DNA of 64,000 bases, from contig JAHEWK010000014.1 of NCBI GenBank assembly GCA_020740775.1, positions 682,001 to 746,000 on the forward strand, read 5' to 3'. This document shows, in pieces, positions 23,301 through 32,742 of this stretch (the stretch's first letter is position 1; every line of letters starts with the position of its first letter). The translations under genes and the position numbers were made by a program. The notes below the pieces were generated by a model. That model did not search any database, was not told the origin of the DNA, and saw only the letters and a list, made by a program, of their open reading frames with translations. This DNA is from Ilyonectria destructans (lineage: Eukaryota > Ascomycota > Sordariomycetes > Hypocreales > Nectriaceae).

Positions 23301-24401
23301 TGTTTGAGATACCAGTGGTAGTTGCCCGTGGTCCAAAGCTGAACCATGTCCTTGTAGATGACTGCCAAGACGGTCGAGTCCGAGTTCCACTCCAAGCGTA
23401 TTCTCTCGTGCGAAGTCACCGGCCCGGCGGGGGAGCGTAGAGTAAACTGTCCATGTCGAAGACCGTTCCTCTCGAAAAACACGACATCTACTCGATCCGA
23501 AAACCGTTGGATGCCGGCCATCAGGTTGCCTGAGGGCCGCCAGCTCAAGCTGCTCTCGAAACCATCCACGGGCTCGCTGGCGCTGTCCAGCTCACCTTCA
23601 CGAGAATAGACACGAATGATACGGCGCGCACCCTGCTCGACGGCATTAATAGCCACATAGGCGCCATCTCCCCTCCAGCTAATGGTCGCTGCGGCGTCCT
23701 CATGAGGGCTTGGGAGGCCCTGGTCAACCTTTTCGGGGATGGTGGGATCTCGCAGTGCCTTTGCGCCGCGGCCCTGGAACTGCGTCTCGCGCTTGCCCCA
23801 GCCGACGGAGACGTGCTTGGACGCCTTGAGGTCCTCGGCCGTCATGGACACCTCGGCGACGGGGTCGAAGGAGGCGCCCATGAAGATGAGTGAGTTGGCC
23901 TTGGTGACGACGGCGAGCAGCTCCTCGTCGGGGGACCAGCGGGCAGCGGCGATGCCGTCGTCGATGGAGCCGACAATCTCAATGTGGGCGCCATCATTCG
24001 AGAACTCGTCCTCCTGGACGGTGATGATGTCGCCACCCTCGAGCACCAGGCAAGTGGTTGCTGAACCGCTGAGATACTGGATGCTCACAACCCTGTCCAC
24101 GGGCAGATCCGGGTTGGGGCTGGGAGCATCCCAGGTCGCCACGGTGCGGAGCGAACTACGCCAAGGGTTAGTCGGCCGGTTCGTCCATCAGGTGCTTTCT
24201 CGATCGCTTCACAAGAACTGTCTCGAAAACAAGTTGGACTTACATGTCCTGGTCACCGGTGATTCTCAGCAGCTCAATACTAGGGCTCTGCGGCGTGGGC
24301 CCAGCCGTGCATACGACCTCGTCCCGCTCAGGGTCCCAGCAAGCGGCCGTAACGTCGGGGCGGTGGCAGCGCCCGAATCGGATGTTGCGAAGGTTGCGCA
24401 T
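20320..24401 (-). CDS. ELP1: Elongator complex subunit Elp1 (IKI3/IKAP)
   Basis: Four exons are inferred: 24401-24244, 24155-22432, 22383-22041 and 21994-20320, with introns of 88, 48 and 46 bp. The product is 1299 residues, close to yeast Elp1 (1349). The N-terminal half is a WD40-type double propeller: it begins MRNLRNIRFG and includes the segment around SPDEELLAVVTKANSLIFMG and the match to WKRETQFxGRGxKALRDPT-type sequence (VGWGKRETQFQGRGAKALRDP). The C-terminal half is a TPR-rich solenoid (for example LAYESLQNYAKATSCYRTAG), and near the end is a basic stretch (RRREEKKRARGRKG) followed by the dimerisation region. Elp1 is the scaffold of the Elongator complex that modifies wobble uridine (cm5U-type) in tRNAs. 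The last exon is unusually GC-rich. Confidence 0.95.
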
Positions 24402-25458
24402 CGCGGCGGGCTGCTTGCGCGCGAGTCTGGGTTTTGAGGGTTAGGCTCACGCTCTCTTTAGCGACAGCCTGTGCGGCTCTTGGTTCTGGCCTGGCGATGG
24501 CGAGACAGTCTGGCGTCGGATGTTGCAGTCAATGCATCCGTCGTTCGATTTTCGGGGCCCGCGGTTCTTGCCGGCTTCTTGGGCAGGTTTTCGCTGAGAG
24601 GGTGTGATGGATCGGCGGCGGCCTGCGATGGATTCTGGATCTGGAGGCGAGGGCCGTTTTGAGATTTTTGCAGACGGGGCGGCGTGGGTACTTGTGTGAG
24701 GCTGGTGGGGGAGGTAGACTGGCGTTGGTATATGCGGGAGAGACGGGCATTCGGCAAGGGCTTGGGTACATGCTGTGGCTGCTCCGCCAAGTACCGATTG
24801 CCCTCACCACCATCTGCAAGTATGACTGATCGCCTTCACTGAGGGTGTGATTTGTGCGTGATGCTGCAACCATCTCGACTCTGTTGCACCCGGCACATAA
24901 CTCCAGACTCTGAGTCTCGCCATTTCCCTGTTGGCTGTGCCTAGGCAATAGCTCGGTGAAGCCCTCTCCATCCGCTTCACAAGCGCTTGCCCGTCCTCTT
25001 ATTAGCCGGCCCTCGGTTTCGCCTCCTCATCCCAACCCCGGATCGTTCATCAGCCACTTTTATTCCTGGCTGTCGGCATATGCATCCATTCCCTCTCCCC
25101 TCTCTCTTCTCCCCTCTCCACCTTTTCACTCCACTGTCTCCGCTGGCTCTTATCGCCTTCACATGCCACCAAGCCCTTCCCCAGCCGGCTGAGTGATTCT
25201 GTTGCATGTTTAGTCGATCGATTGATCGATTTGCTTTGAGCTTGAACCGTTGCCAGCCCCTGCGTTGCAATCAATCCGATCCGCCGGACCGTCCTTCAGC
25301 GCGCGCTTGCCGGGGGATAAAAGGACCATCACCGCCGACTTCGTACCGCGTCAGATAGAGCGCAGCAATAGCTCTACGAAGCTCCCCTGTCAATTGCAGC
25401 TCCAGCCCCAGCTTCTCCCAGCTTCTCCAGCTCCATACACCAGACTCATCTATCCATC
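24402..25458. promoter_or_regulatory. Divergent promoter of ELP1 and the DUF3984 gene
   Basis: This 1.06-kb divergent intergenic region has pyrimidine-rich stretches on the plus strand around 25080-25140 and 25380-25440, likely the leader of the DUF3984 gene, with repeated CAGCTTCTCC words near 25408-25430. No additional gene is supported. Confidence 0.45.
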
Positions 25459-26619
25459 ATGGACGTTGCCTACAACCAACACGCCGACCGCGCTCGCCGC
25501 AAGAACCGCTCCTCCACTAGCATTAACCACCTCTCCCTCGCGCCCCTCACGCCCAAACTCCCACTTAACGACGACGACCTCATCGCCGACGCCCTTGCTG
25601 CTGCCGACGGCCAGTCGTCCATCCCCCGTTCCGTCTCGTACCTCCAGGGCAAGTCTGCGCCGACCACTCCGCGACTCCTCTCGCAATCGCCCACAGCTCC
25701 GCGTTCGCGGTCCCACCACCGCACTCCCTCGGCTCCTAGCGGCGGTTTCGGCAAAAGCCAGTCGGCGTCACATCTCGGTGCCGCACCAACCGCCCGCAAG
25801 TCATACTCAGGCCGCGCGACGCCCAGCAACCGACGGACTCAAAAGGATGACGCTTCAGGCTTTGGATTGCGACATCGCAATGACAGCGATTGGTTGCTCC
25901 GTACGGGAGCACTGATGAGCTACGAAGCCCGCGAGTCCAAGGGCCAAGCATGGCTTGTTTCTCGTCAGAGCTCAACTAGCCTCACTGGTATGCACGACCG
26001 AGACGATGAAGTCTTTGAGAGCGAACTTGCCCGGGAGCGTGGCATCACCTCTGCAAGCCGCCACAACAGCCGCCGTGGCAGCGCTGTTCCTAGTGACGAG
26101 GATGCATCCCCCTACGCCAGCCGCTTCCCTAGCCGCTCCCACAGCCTGTCCCGTCCTCGGAGTCAATTCATCACTCCTCTCGAACGCCCCGGAACTAGTG
26201 GCGGGTTTGAGGCCGAGTGCGATGACTCTTATTTTCCCAACCAGGACCTCCCCGGCCCAGATTTTGTCAACCTTGACGAAAGGCTCGAGGAGCTTGAGCT
26301 TGAGCGTGACACGAGCCAGGATGACGAAGTCGCCGTACAGCGTCTCGTACGGCGCGGACAGGCTCGGGCCGGAACCTGGTTTGGCAATGTGTGGTCCCTC
26401 TTCGCTGTAGACGAGAACGATGAGGAGTCGGATAGTGAGGATGATTCCTCCCCTACCGATGGTTCCTCAAATTTCAGCCGTTCTCGAAGTTTGTCATCCC
26501 GTAACCTGGCGGGCATCTCAACTGTTCCTCAAGAACGCATTCCTCCTCCTGGAGCTGACGACGGAAGTTGGAGAGACGCAGCCTGGTTACTTAGCGTGGC
26601 GTCTAAGGTGATGTTCTAA
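25459..26619 (+). CDS. DUF3984-family fungal protein of unknown function
   Basis: A single uninterrupted reading frame of 386 residues. The product is rich in Ser and Arg and largely disordered (repeated SRS, RTPS and RSRS words that could be kinase or SR-type phosphosites). It has a conserved-looking core, SDWLLRTGALMSYEARESKGQ, and a C-terminal block with the segment AGTWFGNVWSLFAVDE and the ending DGSWRDAAWLLSVASKVMF. These are the recognisable parts of the fungal DUF3984 family, whose biochemical role is not known to me. There is no signal peptide or membrane segment. It shares a divergent promoter with ELP1. Confidence 0.8.
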   Translation: MDVAYNQHADRARRKNRSSTSINHLSLAPLTPKLPLNDDDLIADALAAADGQSSIPRSVSYLQGKSAPTTPRLLSQSPTAPRSRSHHRTPSAPSGGFGKSQSASHLGAAPTARKSYSGRATPSNRRTQKDDASGFGLRHRNDSDWLLRTGALMSYEARESKGQAWLVSRQSSTSLTGMHDRDDEVFESELARERGITSASRHNSRRGSAVPSDEDASPYASRFPSRSHSLSRPRSQFITPLERPGTSGGFEAECDDSYFPNQDLPGPDFVNLDERLEELELERDTSQDDEVAVQRLVRRGQARAGTWFGNVWSLFAVDENDEESDSEDDSSPTDGSSNFSRSRSLSSRNLAGISTVPQERIPPPGADDGSWRDAAWLLSVASKVMF

Positions 26620-27503
26620 AAATAAAGGAGCGATTGGTGTTTGGTCAAGGGTGCATTATCACATGCGAGAGGCGAGAGACGAAAGTAAAGGGGGATGGAA
26701 ACCGGATGTTTGTCTATATCTATATGGACCGGGAACGGAACAGGCCCGAACGGGTAGAGGCGTAATGACAATTGTGTGTTTTTACGAGTAACATCCTGTG
26801 GATGAGATCACCAAGGAATGGATGATAATAAACCATGTCTCTCTGGTATACCCTTCGCTTGGCATCTCATTGCAAATATCGGCGGCCTATCGCGGAGCTT
26901 CCTCATGATCCTGGCTTGCCCGACCCAGCATGTAAGCTGCATCAACACCCTGGTACGTCGCTCGGGGGGGTTCGTCAACCGATAAAAAAAAGTATCCATA
27001 ACAAGCAGCTCGTGCTCACGGACCTTCCCTTATCGAGTGATTCCAGCGGCTCGGAATTGTTCAAGGTAGTTTTCCCCGGTTTTTGCAGAAAGTTGGACAA
27101 CCACATGATCCAGACCGGGCCGGCCCGTCAGCGTATCCGCGCAAATGGCCATCACGCAATCAATCTTAAGTTCAACTCCGGGTTTATAGGTCGGGTGTGA
27201 TATGAGACCCGCACCAAGAGCCACCATGATGTATTATTTGTATGGTCCTAAGGCTGGCATTCTCCCTGGCACCCCTGAAGCATGTGGGATGATAGCGAGC
27301 ACTAGAGTCAGATAAATTTCCTAACTTTGTTTGACGATTTGACTTAAAAAGGAGTTTTTCCACAGGGGCAGGAACAGTTTCAGTGTAGTAATTTGCTGGT
27401 CGGATGTGATAAGGAGGCTAGGAGCTTTTGTTAAGTTTAAACAAGGTAAATATAGAGTCGCTTAATCTGTATCTATCAGAAGGACGTGTATAGATTCCGG
27501 GAA
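26620..27503. other. Convergent spacer between the DUF3984 gene and the NACHT-ankyrin gene
   Basis: This 0.9-kb region lies between convergent 3' ends. The segment nearest the NACHT-ankyrin gene (27300-27500) is AT-rich. I see no gene. Confidence 0.45.
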
Positions 27504-30500
27504 TTAATATTTTGACAATAGGTTCTGCAATACCTCATCCTCTTTCTCAGGTTGAATCGGCGAGGAGAGCACTTCACTCAACCAGGAATTTTGAGCCGCC
27601 TGTTGACTGATATTGCCATCCAAATCCCCGTCTTCAGAATCGCCGATTTTTGGACTTCGATTATCAACATGATCTATGGGAACAAAATCATGCCTTACAG
27701 TCCATCCCAGAAGCTTCAGCGGCGAGTCCGCAGGCGAGAAACAGGAGTCGCAAAGGACTGGCTGTGCAATCGTGACCGGACGGCTCCCACATATCCACAC
27801 ACGGTTCGTCGACGATGTGTTAGCGCACCCGTGGCAGAAGCACCACGGGAGGGAGCGAGTCGGCCCTCTAGCCCATTGATAAGCTCGCATTGCCCTCTCT
27901 GGTGCGCTGATGCGAAGCAGATAGAAGCCGAGCCGATCGAACCTCCTGAGATTAAGGGAAGTTTCCCGTGTTTCCTCTACTAGGTCTCGTGTAGAACGAA
28001 GAAGAATGGATTTTGGGTCTAGAGGACGGTAGAATACGCTTGACTTGGGCTCTGTCGGCCAATAGTTCAGTCCGATGATTTCTGCTGCGTAATCCGACGG
28101 CGTGAGGCCCTGTCTGTCCTTGCTCGTCAGACAGGCCCCGGCATCTAACAGAAGTTTCATTATTTGACGATTTGTTACCCAGCATGCGATATGCAGCGGA
28201 GTGACACCATCAACTGTGGCCTTTTGGGCATCTGCTTGATGCTTTAGCAGGGCTAGGACGACCGACTGATGACCCCCACAGACGGCTGCTAGCAGCGGCG
28301 AAACTCCATCTCGCGAGCTCACATTGATGTCGGCACCATTAGAAAGAAGGTACGTTGTCATTTCATAATTTCCTGCGAAAGATGAGGTGCGCAAAGCGCA
28401 AAAGCCTCGGGGCGAGAGCTCGTTGACATCAGCACCACGCTCTATCAGTTGATGAACAATGTCCATCCTAGAACAGAGGACTGCCAGTTGCAGGGTCGAG
28501 GGCGCATCGTCAAGCCGATTTTCATGCGAACTGTAATACTGAAGAAGAACATTAATGGTCGGATGATGAACATATTTGACGGCAAGATAAATCGCACTGT
28601 TGGTATCTTTAATTGTCTGTGATGGTCGGGCACCGCAGTCGAGAAGCAGTTTGACAACTTCGGCGTGACCACGAGAGGCCGCGAGGTTCAGAGGGGTGAG
28701 ACCTGCTACCAGCTTTTGCTTGATACTTGAAAGGAGGCTCGCTAGTGCGAGAGCTGCTGATAGAACAGCGAGATCAAACTGAGACGAAGCGCCGATAATG
28801 ACACACAATGAGACAGTGAGAATAGTTGCGCCCGCCTGCCAAGATCTAGTCCTGTTACATGCCCAAAGAATATTTAAAATGTTAAAGTTCAGTGCTGAGG
28901 ACAATACCCTGGCAGTTGACAGGCTGGGCATGATCGTGGAAGTGATGATCTGGCCTGCGACAATGCTAGTAGCAACTAGGATGGCTCTGTCTGTACGAAG
29001 CATCGCCCTCGATACCAACAAGCACACAGTATTTGTGAGCGCCATGTACAGCAGTCCGCAGTAGGTGTTGAAGAGCTCAGAGGAGAATAAATCCAAGGCT
29101 TGTTGACCATTTCCCCTTAGGCAGTTCGCCACAAGGACGAGGAGTCCAGACATTGTTGAAGAAGAAATATCCCAATAGTCTCGACTAAGCATTGTGTTTC
29201 CGGACTGGTGAAGAGTGTTTGATGCCTTCCAAATATCACCAGTGACAAAATATGAGCATAGAGAAGCAGTGAATGCTGCTGAGGCGCAGTAGAGCGCGGT
29301 TCTACAGTTGCTGATCTCCATCATCGTGTACTCGGTGATCAACAACAGCTCCCGGTCTCCTGAGATCACTCTCCTTAGAAAGTTTGGGGCATTTGTCCAC
29401 TCCGTAGTGAGGTATTGGGAAAGGCACAAATCTGACTTCGGGTTTAGGTTTGCCCCCTCGTGTATAAGGATGGTGGCTACTTCGTGCCTACCGTCCCAGG
29501 CGGCCCATCCGAGTAGGGTGAGGCCCTTGTCAACAATGTTTACACTGCAACCGTAGCTTATGAAGAGTTGAACAATCTTTGCGTGTCCGTTGCGCACCGC
29601 CCATGCGATGGGTGTCATGCCACGGCCTCTCGCGTAGATGTCGACGCCATGGTCCAGTAGTAGCTTCACACATTCGTAGTGGCCATTGCGACTGGCCCAG
29701 TGAATCGGGTGCATCATCCAATCTGATGATGGTTTATGGGGATACTGTCCACGTCCTTGTTTGTCGAGATCTAACCACTTGGAGAGCACAGGGGTGAGAC
29801 CGAAGAATGCTGCAAGGTACGTCATGTCGAAATCTTCAGGTTTCTCTAGACCGCGCAATTCAGTTGCATGGTGGGTTTTTAGCCACCTGTATCGAATCTT
29901 GGAATCTAGTATGCAGAACGCATCTTCGGGGTCGAAGATGTCAGCAACATCTGCAGATGCTTGACGAGCATGCTCTATCCAGTGCCGCGACGCATAATTG
30001 TGCAGGGGCGAAACAGTAGACGCGATGGTTGAAGAACTCTCAACTGACGGGGTTGGGCTCTGTGAGAAAGAGGTTTCAAGGAGAGAGAGATATGTGGTTT
30101 TCGCAATCATGCGGTGAGCTGCCTTGTCTTCCATGAACCCAGCCAGGTCTGGATTGATATGGTCCACACTCTCAAGGAACTCCTTGGCGGTCGGGTGGTG
30201 AAGGAATCGAAGAATGTGGCTACCTTCATTCAAATTAATGAGGCTCCCGATGGGTTCAGTGAGATGCTTCATTCTGTTGCCCAGCCGTTTTAAATCGACA
30301 TCGTCCTGCCTTATCACGCAAGACAGTTCGCTGACGGTCAAGGGTCGTGAGGCGTACATGGCCCACGCCAACACTGGTGCAACCCGTGTCCGATACCTAG
30401 GGTCAACGTTCGAAAACAACAAAATATAGTACAATCCGTCAAGCCCCACGGGCAGTTCTGACACGGCCTTGCGCATCAATTTAGGCCCCTCAGCCCTGAG

Positions 30501-31448
30501 TCGCAGTAGCACTTCTGTCGCAAGTATGGACCACAAGATACACCCGTTGGACTTTTCGGTCAGGGCTTTTACGATCTCATTTGAAATATTCTGATCGTCT
30601 CTGTGGCCATGGAATTGACCAAGAATACACGAAAAAACAGTGCGGTTGATATCATGATCAAGGGCTCCCTGTGCCGCTAGCGAATCGAGGTCGATGATGC
30701 TAGAGCCCTCAAACATGCTTTCGTTCAAAGATGCAGAGAGTCTACTCGTGAAAATAATCTTTCTTGTCGGACCAATAGAACTCGATCCAAGTCGTACGAG
30801 TCTCTCACAAACCCATTGTATCGATGAACTTTCGCATTCGTCAAGTGCGTCAATGATTAAGAAGACCTTATCGGTGGTTGCATTTGACAGGGCAGCTTCG
30901 AAAGTAGCCCATAGAGCATCCCGATTCGTACTGCTGAACAGACCCCCGGAATCCTTGCAAAGGTGGAAATCCCGCTCCAAGTATTGCACCAAATCGGGTT
31001 GGGATCGAACTAGTTGAGATAAGAAGCCTTGCGCAAGCTCATGGCCTAGGCGATCCCGCGAGAAGGAGAAGAAGCAACACAGCGGCTTTGACTCTACTGG
31101 AAGTTCAGCTTTTGTCGTAGCCTGGGATTCGATCAAGTGCTGGAATATATATTTTGCCAGGACGCTCTTCCCCATGCCAGGTTTTCCGCGAATCCACAGG
31201 GATTGAGACTTGCCCCGTTCATTTCGCAGCCAGTTTTGGTAAGATGGGTCTTCCAGTATCCATTCACACGTCCCATCGACTGGACTGGCTACCAAAGAAA
31301 GGGCCGCAGTCAAATAGTATCTAGCACACCCATCGAAGAGTTCTGCCTCGACCTCTTTCTCTCGATCGAGTCTGGATTTCGCTCGACCCTGGTGGTCCAC
31401 GCCGATGACTACCTGCGCCGTTAGCGACTGGAAATTTGCAATAAGCAT
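27504..31448 (-). CDS. NACHT-ankyrin STAND (NLR-like) protein with a predicted multi-pass membrane insert
   Basis: An uninterrupted frame of 1314 residues from an ATG at 31448. Residues 58-78 (GTCEWILEDPSYQNW) are the usual lead-in to fungal NACHT domains. Walker A is GKPGMGKS (88-95), Walker B is LIIDALDE (197-204), and RKIIFTSR (229-236) fits sensor 1. A winged-helix-like region follows (RPLTVSELSCVI near 368). Ankyrin repeats occupy about 575-670 and resume at 915-1120 (GLTPLNLAASRGHAEVVKLL). Between them, residues 715-910 form six or seven hydrophobic stretches. The C-terminus has a Cys-rich knot (CFCHGC...CDSC). Fungal STAND proteins are thought to act as intracellular NLR-type switches in heterokaryon incompatibility or defence, with repeats as sensors. 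The N-terminal effector region is very short, so the 5' end may be incomplete or signal through the neighbouring HeLo-type gene. Confidence 0.88.
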   Translation of the reverse strand: MLIANFQSLTAQVVIGVDHQGRAKSRLDREKEVEAELFDGCARYYLTAALSLVASPVDGTCEWILEDPSYQNWLRNERGKSQSLWIRGKPGMGKSVLAKYIFQHLIESQATTKAELPVESKPLCCFFSFSRDRLGHELAQGFLSQLVRSQPDLVQYLERDFHLCKDSGGLFSSTNRDALWATFEAALSNATTDKVFLIIDALDECESSSIQWVCERLVRLGSSSIGPTRKIIFTSRLSASLNESMFEGSSIIDLDSLAAQGALDHDINRTVFSCILGQFHGHRDDQNISNEIVKALTEKSNGCILWSILATEVLLRLRAEGPKLMRKAVSELPVGLDGLYYILLFSNVDPRYRTRVAPVLAWAMYASRPLTVSELSCVIRQDDVDLKRLGNRMKHLTEPIGSLINLNEGSHILRFLHHPTAKEFLESVDHINPDLAGFMEDKAAHRMIAKTTYLSLLETSFSQSPTPSVESSSTIASTVSPLHNYASRHWIEHARQASADVADIFDPEDAFCILDSKIRYRWLKTHHATELRGLEKPEDFDMTYLAAFFGLTPVLSKWLDLDKQGRGQYPHKPSSDWMMHPIHWASRNGHYECVKLLLDHGVDIYARGRGMTPIAWAVRNGHAKIVQLFISYGCSVNIVDKGLTLLGWAAWDGRHEVATILIHEGANLNPKSDLCLSQYLTTEWTNAPNFLRRVISGDRELLLITEYTMMEISNCRTALYCASAAFTASLCSYFVTGDIWKASNTLHQSGNTMLSRDYWDISSSTMSGLLVLVANCLRGNGQQALDLFSSELFNTYCGLLYMALTNTVCLLVSRAMLRTDRAILVATSIVAGQIITSTIMPSLSTARVLSSALNFNILNILWACNRTRSWQAGATILTVSLCVIIGASSQFDLAVLSAALALASLLSSIKQKLVAGLTPLNLAASRGHAEVVKLLLDCGARPSQTIKDTNSAIYLAVKYVHHPTINVLLQYYSSHENRLDDAPSTLQLAVLCSRMDIVHQLIERGADVNELSPRGFCALRTSSFAGNYEMTTYLLSNGADINVSSRDGVSPLLAAVCGGHQSVVLALLKHQADAQKATVDGVTPLHIACWVTNRQIMKLLLDAGACLTSKDRQGLTPSDYAAEIIGLNYWPTEPKSSVFYRPLDPKSILLRSTRDLVEETRETSLNLRRFDRLGFYLLRISAPERAMRAYQWARGPTRSLPWCFCHGCANTSSTNRVWICGSRPVTIAQPVLCDSCFSPADSPLKLLGWTVRHDFVPIDHVDNRSPKIGDSEDGDLDGNISQQAAQNSWLSEVLSSPIQPEKEDEVLQNLLSKY

Positions 31449-31516
31449 CGAAAGATGAACTAAAAAGGTTCATAGGACCGTGAATTGGACCATTTAGTTG
31501 TATTGCGTGTCCATAG

Positions 31517-32245
31517 GCGGAAGAGCTCGTAGGAAACTCCCTCATCGCCGTCAAGGAAGTCTTCAAGGATCATACAAGGTTGGAGAAGAAATATGGGCTC
31601 AAAGTTGACAAGACCAGGGCCGGTACATCTTCCAATGCCTCTGAGGGTTTGGCAGTCGTCGTAACCGTCCCAGGGGGTTCGACACGGCAGGCCGCATCTC
31701 CTGCACTGAACGGACTGCGAGATGCACTCAAATTTCGATCTCGAAGTCGACAGAAACAAGGATCGATCGGTCAAAAGTTTACATGGGCGATTTGCGGACG
31801 AGAAGAGTTCGAGGCTATGGTCAACGAGCTGTCCTTTACGGTCGAGAATCTTGAGAAGGTGTCTTCGCACCTTGGTGTGTTGAATAGTCAAAAGGCGCTC
31901 CTCAAACACCAGCTCCAAGACGTTAGAAACCCGGAGAGTGTTCTGCTTCTGGAAGAGGCTGCGACGTCTCCCATCCCCGACTCTACATGGCATCTAGGTG
32001 GAGAGTCTGTACGAAGGGAGACCTCGGATGAGAGTCATAGGCCGACTCCTGAGTACATCCGGGCTTTAGCAACTGAGAAGGCACGCCAGATCAACGGCGA
32101 TGTGGGATTCGAGCCTGGCATATGGTCGAGCTTTGGACGGTACACCGAGCCAACTACGAAAGATGATGCAACACAAATTAATGGAGCGGTGTCAGCTGAT
32201 GCGCTTCGGATACTTTCGGGAAGTAATAGTATCTTGGATAAATAG
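31517..32245 (+). pseudogene. HeLo-domain cell-death protein fragment with two C-terminal amyloid-like motifs, 5'-truncated
   Basis: From 31517 the plus strand is open for 242 codons to a TAA at 32243. It begins directly after a TAG that could serve as a splice acceptor, with no upstream ATG; the first in-frame ATG is 31816. The reading LIAVKEVFKDHTRLEKKYGL followed by a helix-rich segment (KFTWAICGREEFEAMVNEL) matches the second half of fungal HeLo (prion-inhibition and propagation) domains. In HET-S-like proteins these form a membrane-attacking helical bundle. The usual N-terminal 60-90 residues are missing, and no frame upstream encodes them; that DNA is the 5' end of the opposing NACHT-ankyrin gene. 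The tail has ARQINGDV (32081-32104) and ATQINGAV (32168-32191), 29 residues apart, resembling paired HET-s-type amyloid motifs. The coding frame is otherwise intact, so truncation may be recent. Confidence 0.6.
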
Positions 32246-32742
32246 CCTTAATTTAGTCAATATAAGTGAAGCCCTATAATCTATCAGTACCGCCACTAGA
32301 CAAGGTTGCGGTGTGTGTTGCGGAGACAAACTAATGCATAGCGACCCTAACTGTCCGGGATGGTCTCGCCTGAAGTACCATCGGAACGAGTGGAATTACT
32401 CCTCATATATAAGTCCTACATAAGCACTGTGGCTAAACTTGGTACTTTACACCGATCCATCAGGCTTATTTATGCCGTGGCATGGGTTCTTTGTATGATT
32501 GGCAACGCACCAGGCAACTTTTGCATCCACGCCAAGGCTACCTAGCTACATTACCCATAAGCATTCATCAAATGCTCTGACATGGCTTATACCAATCTCA
32601 CCCGAGGAATCCGCTTGGCTTTTTGCTTACACAGTACAAATACAGTCTCTTTCCATCATCTATTTGCTACATCCGCTTTCAAAAAGGACTTCTTCCCAGC
32701 TTACATCGACCCCTCTTCGCATACTTTTGTACTCAATCCAAA
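32246..32742. other. Spacer between the HeLo fragment and the amine oxidase gene
   Basis: This 497-bp spacer should carry the amine oxidase promoter. The last ~100 bp before its ATG are C/T-rich, typical of a fungal leader. No gene is seen. Confidence 0.45.

Noticed and set aside
31137..31424. Possible missing N-terminal exon of the HeLo gene on the plus strand
   Set aside because: All three plus-strand frames here lack HeLo N-terminal features and are antisense to the NACHT lead-in.
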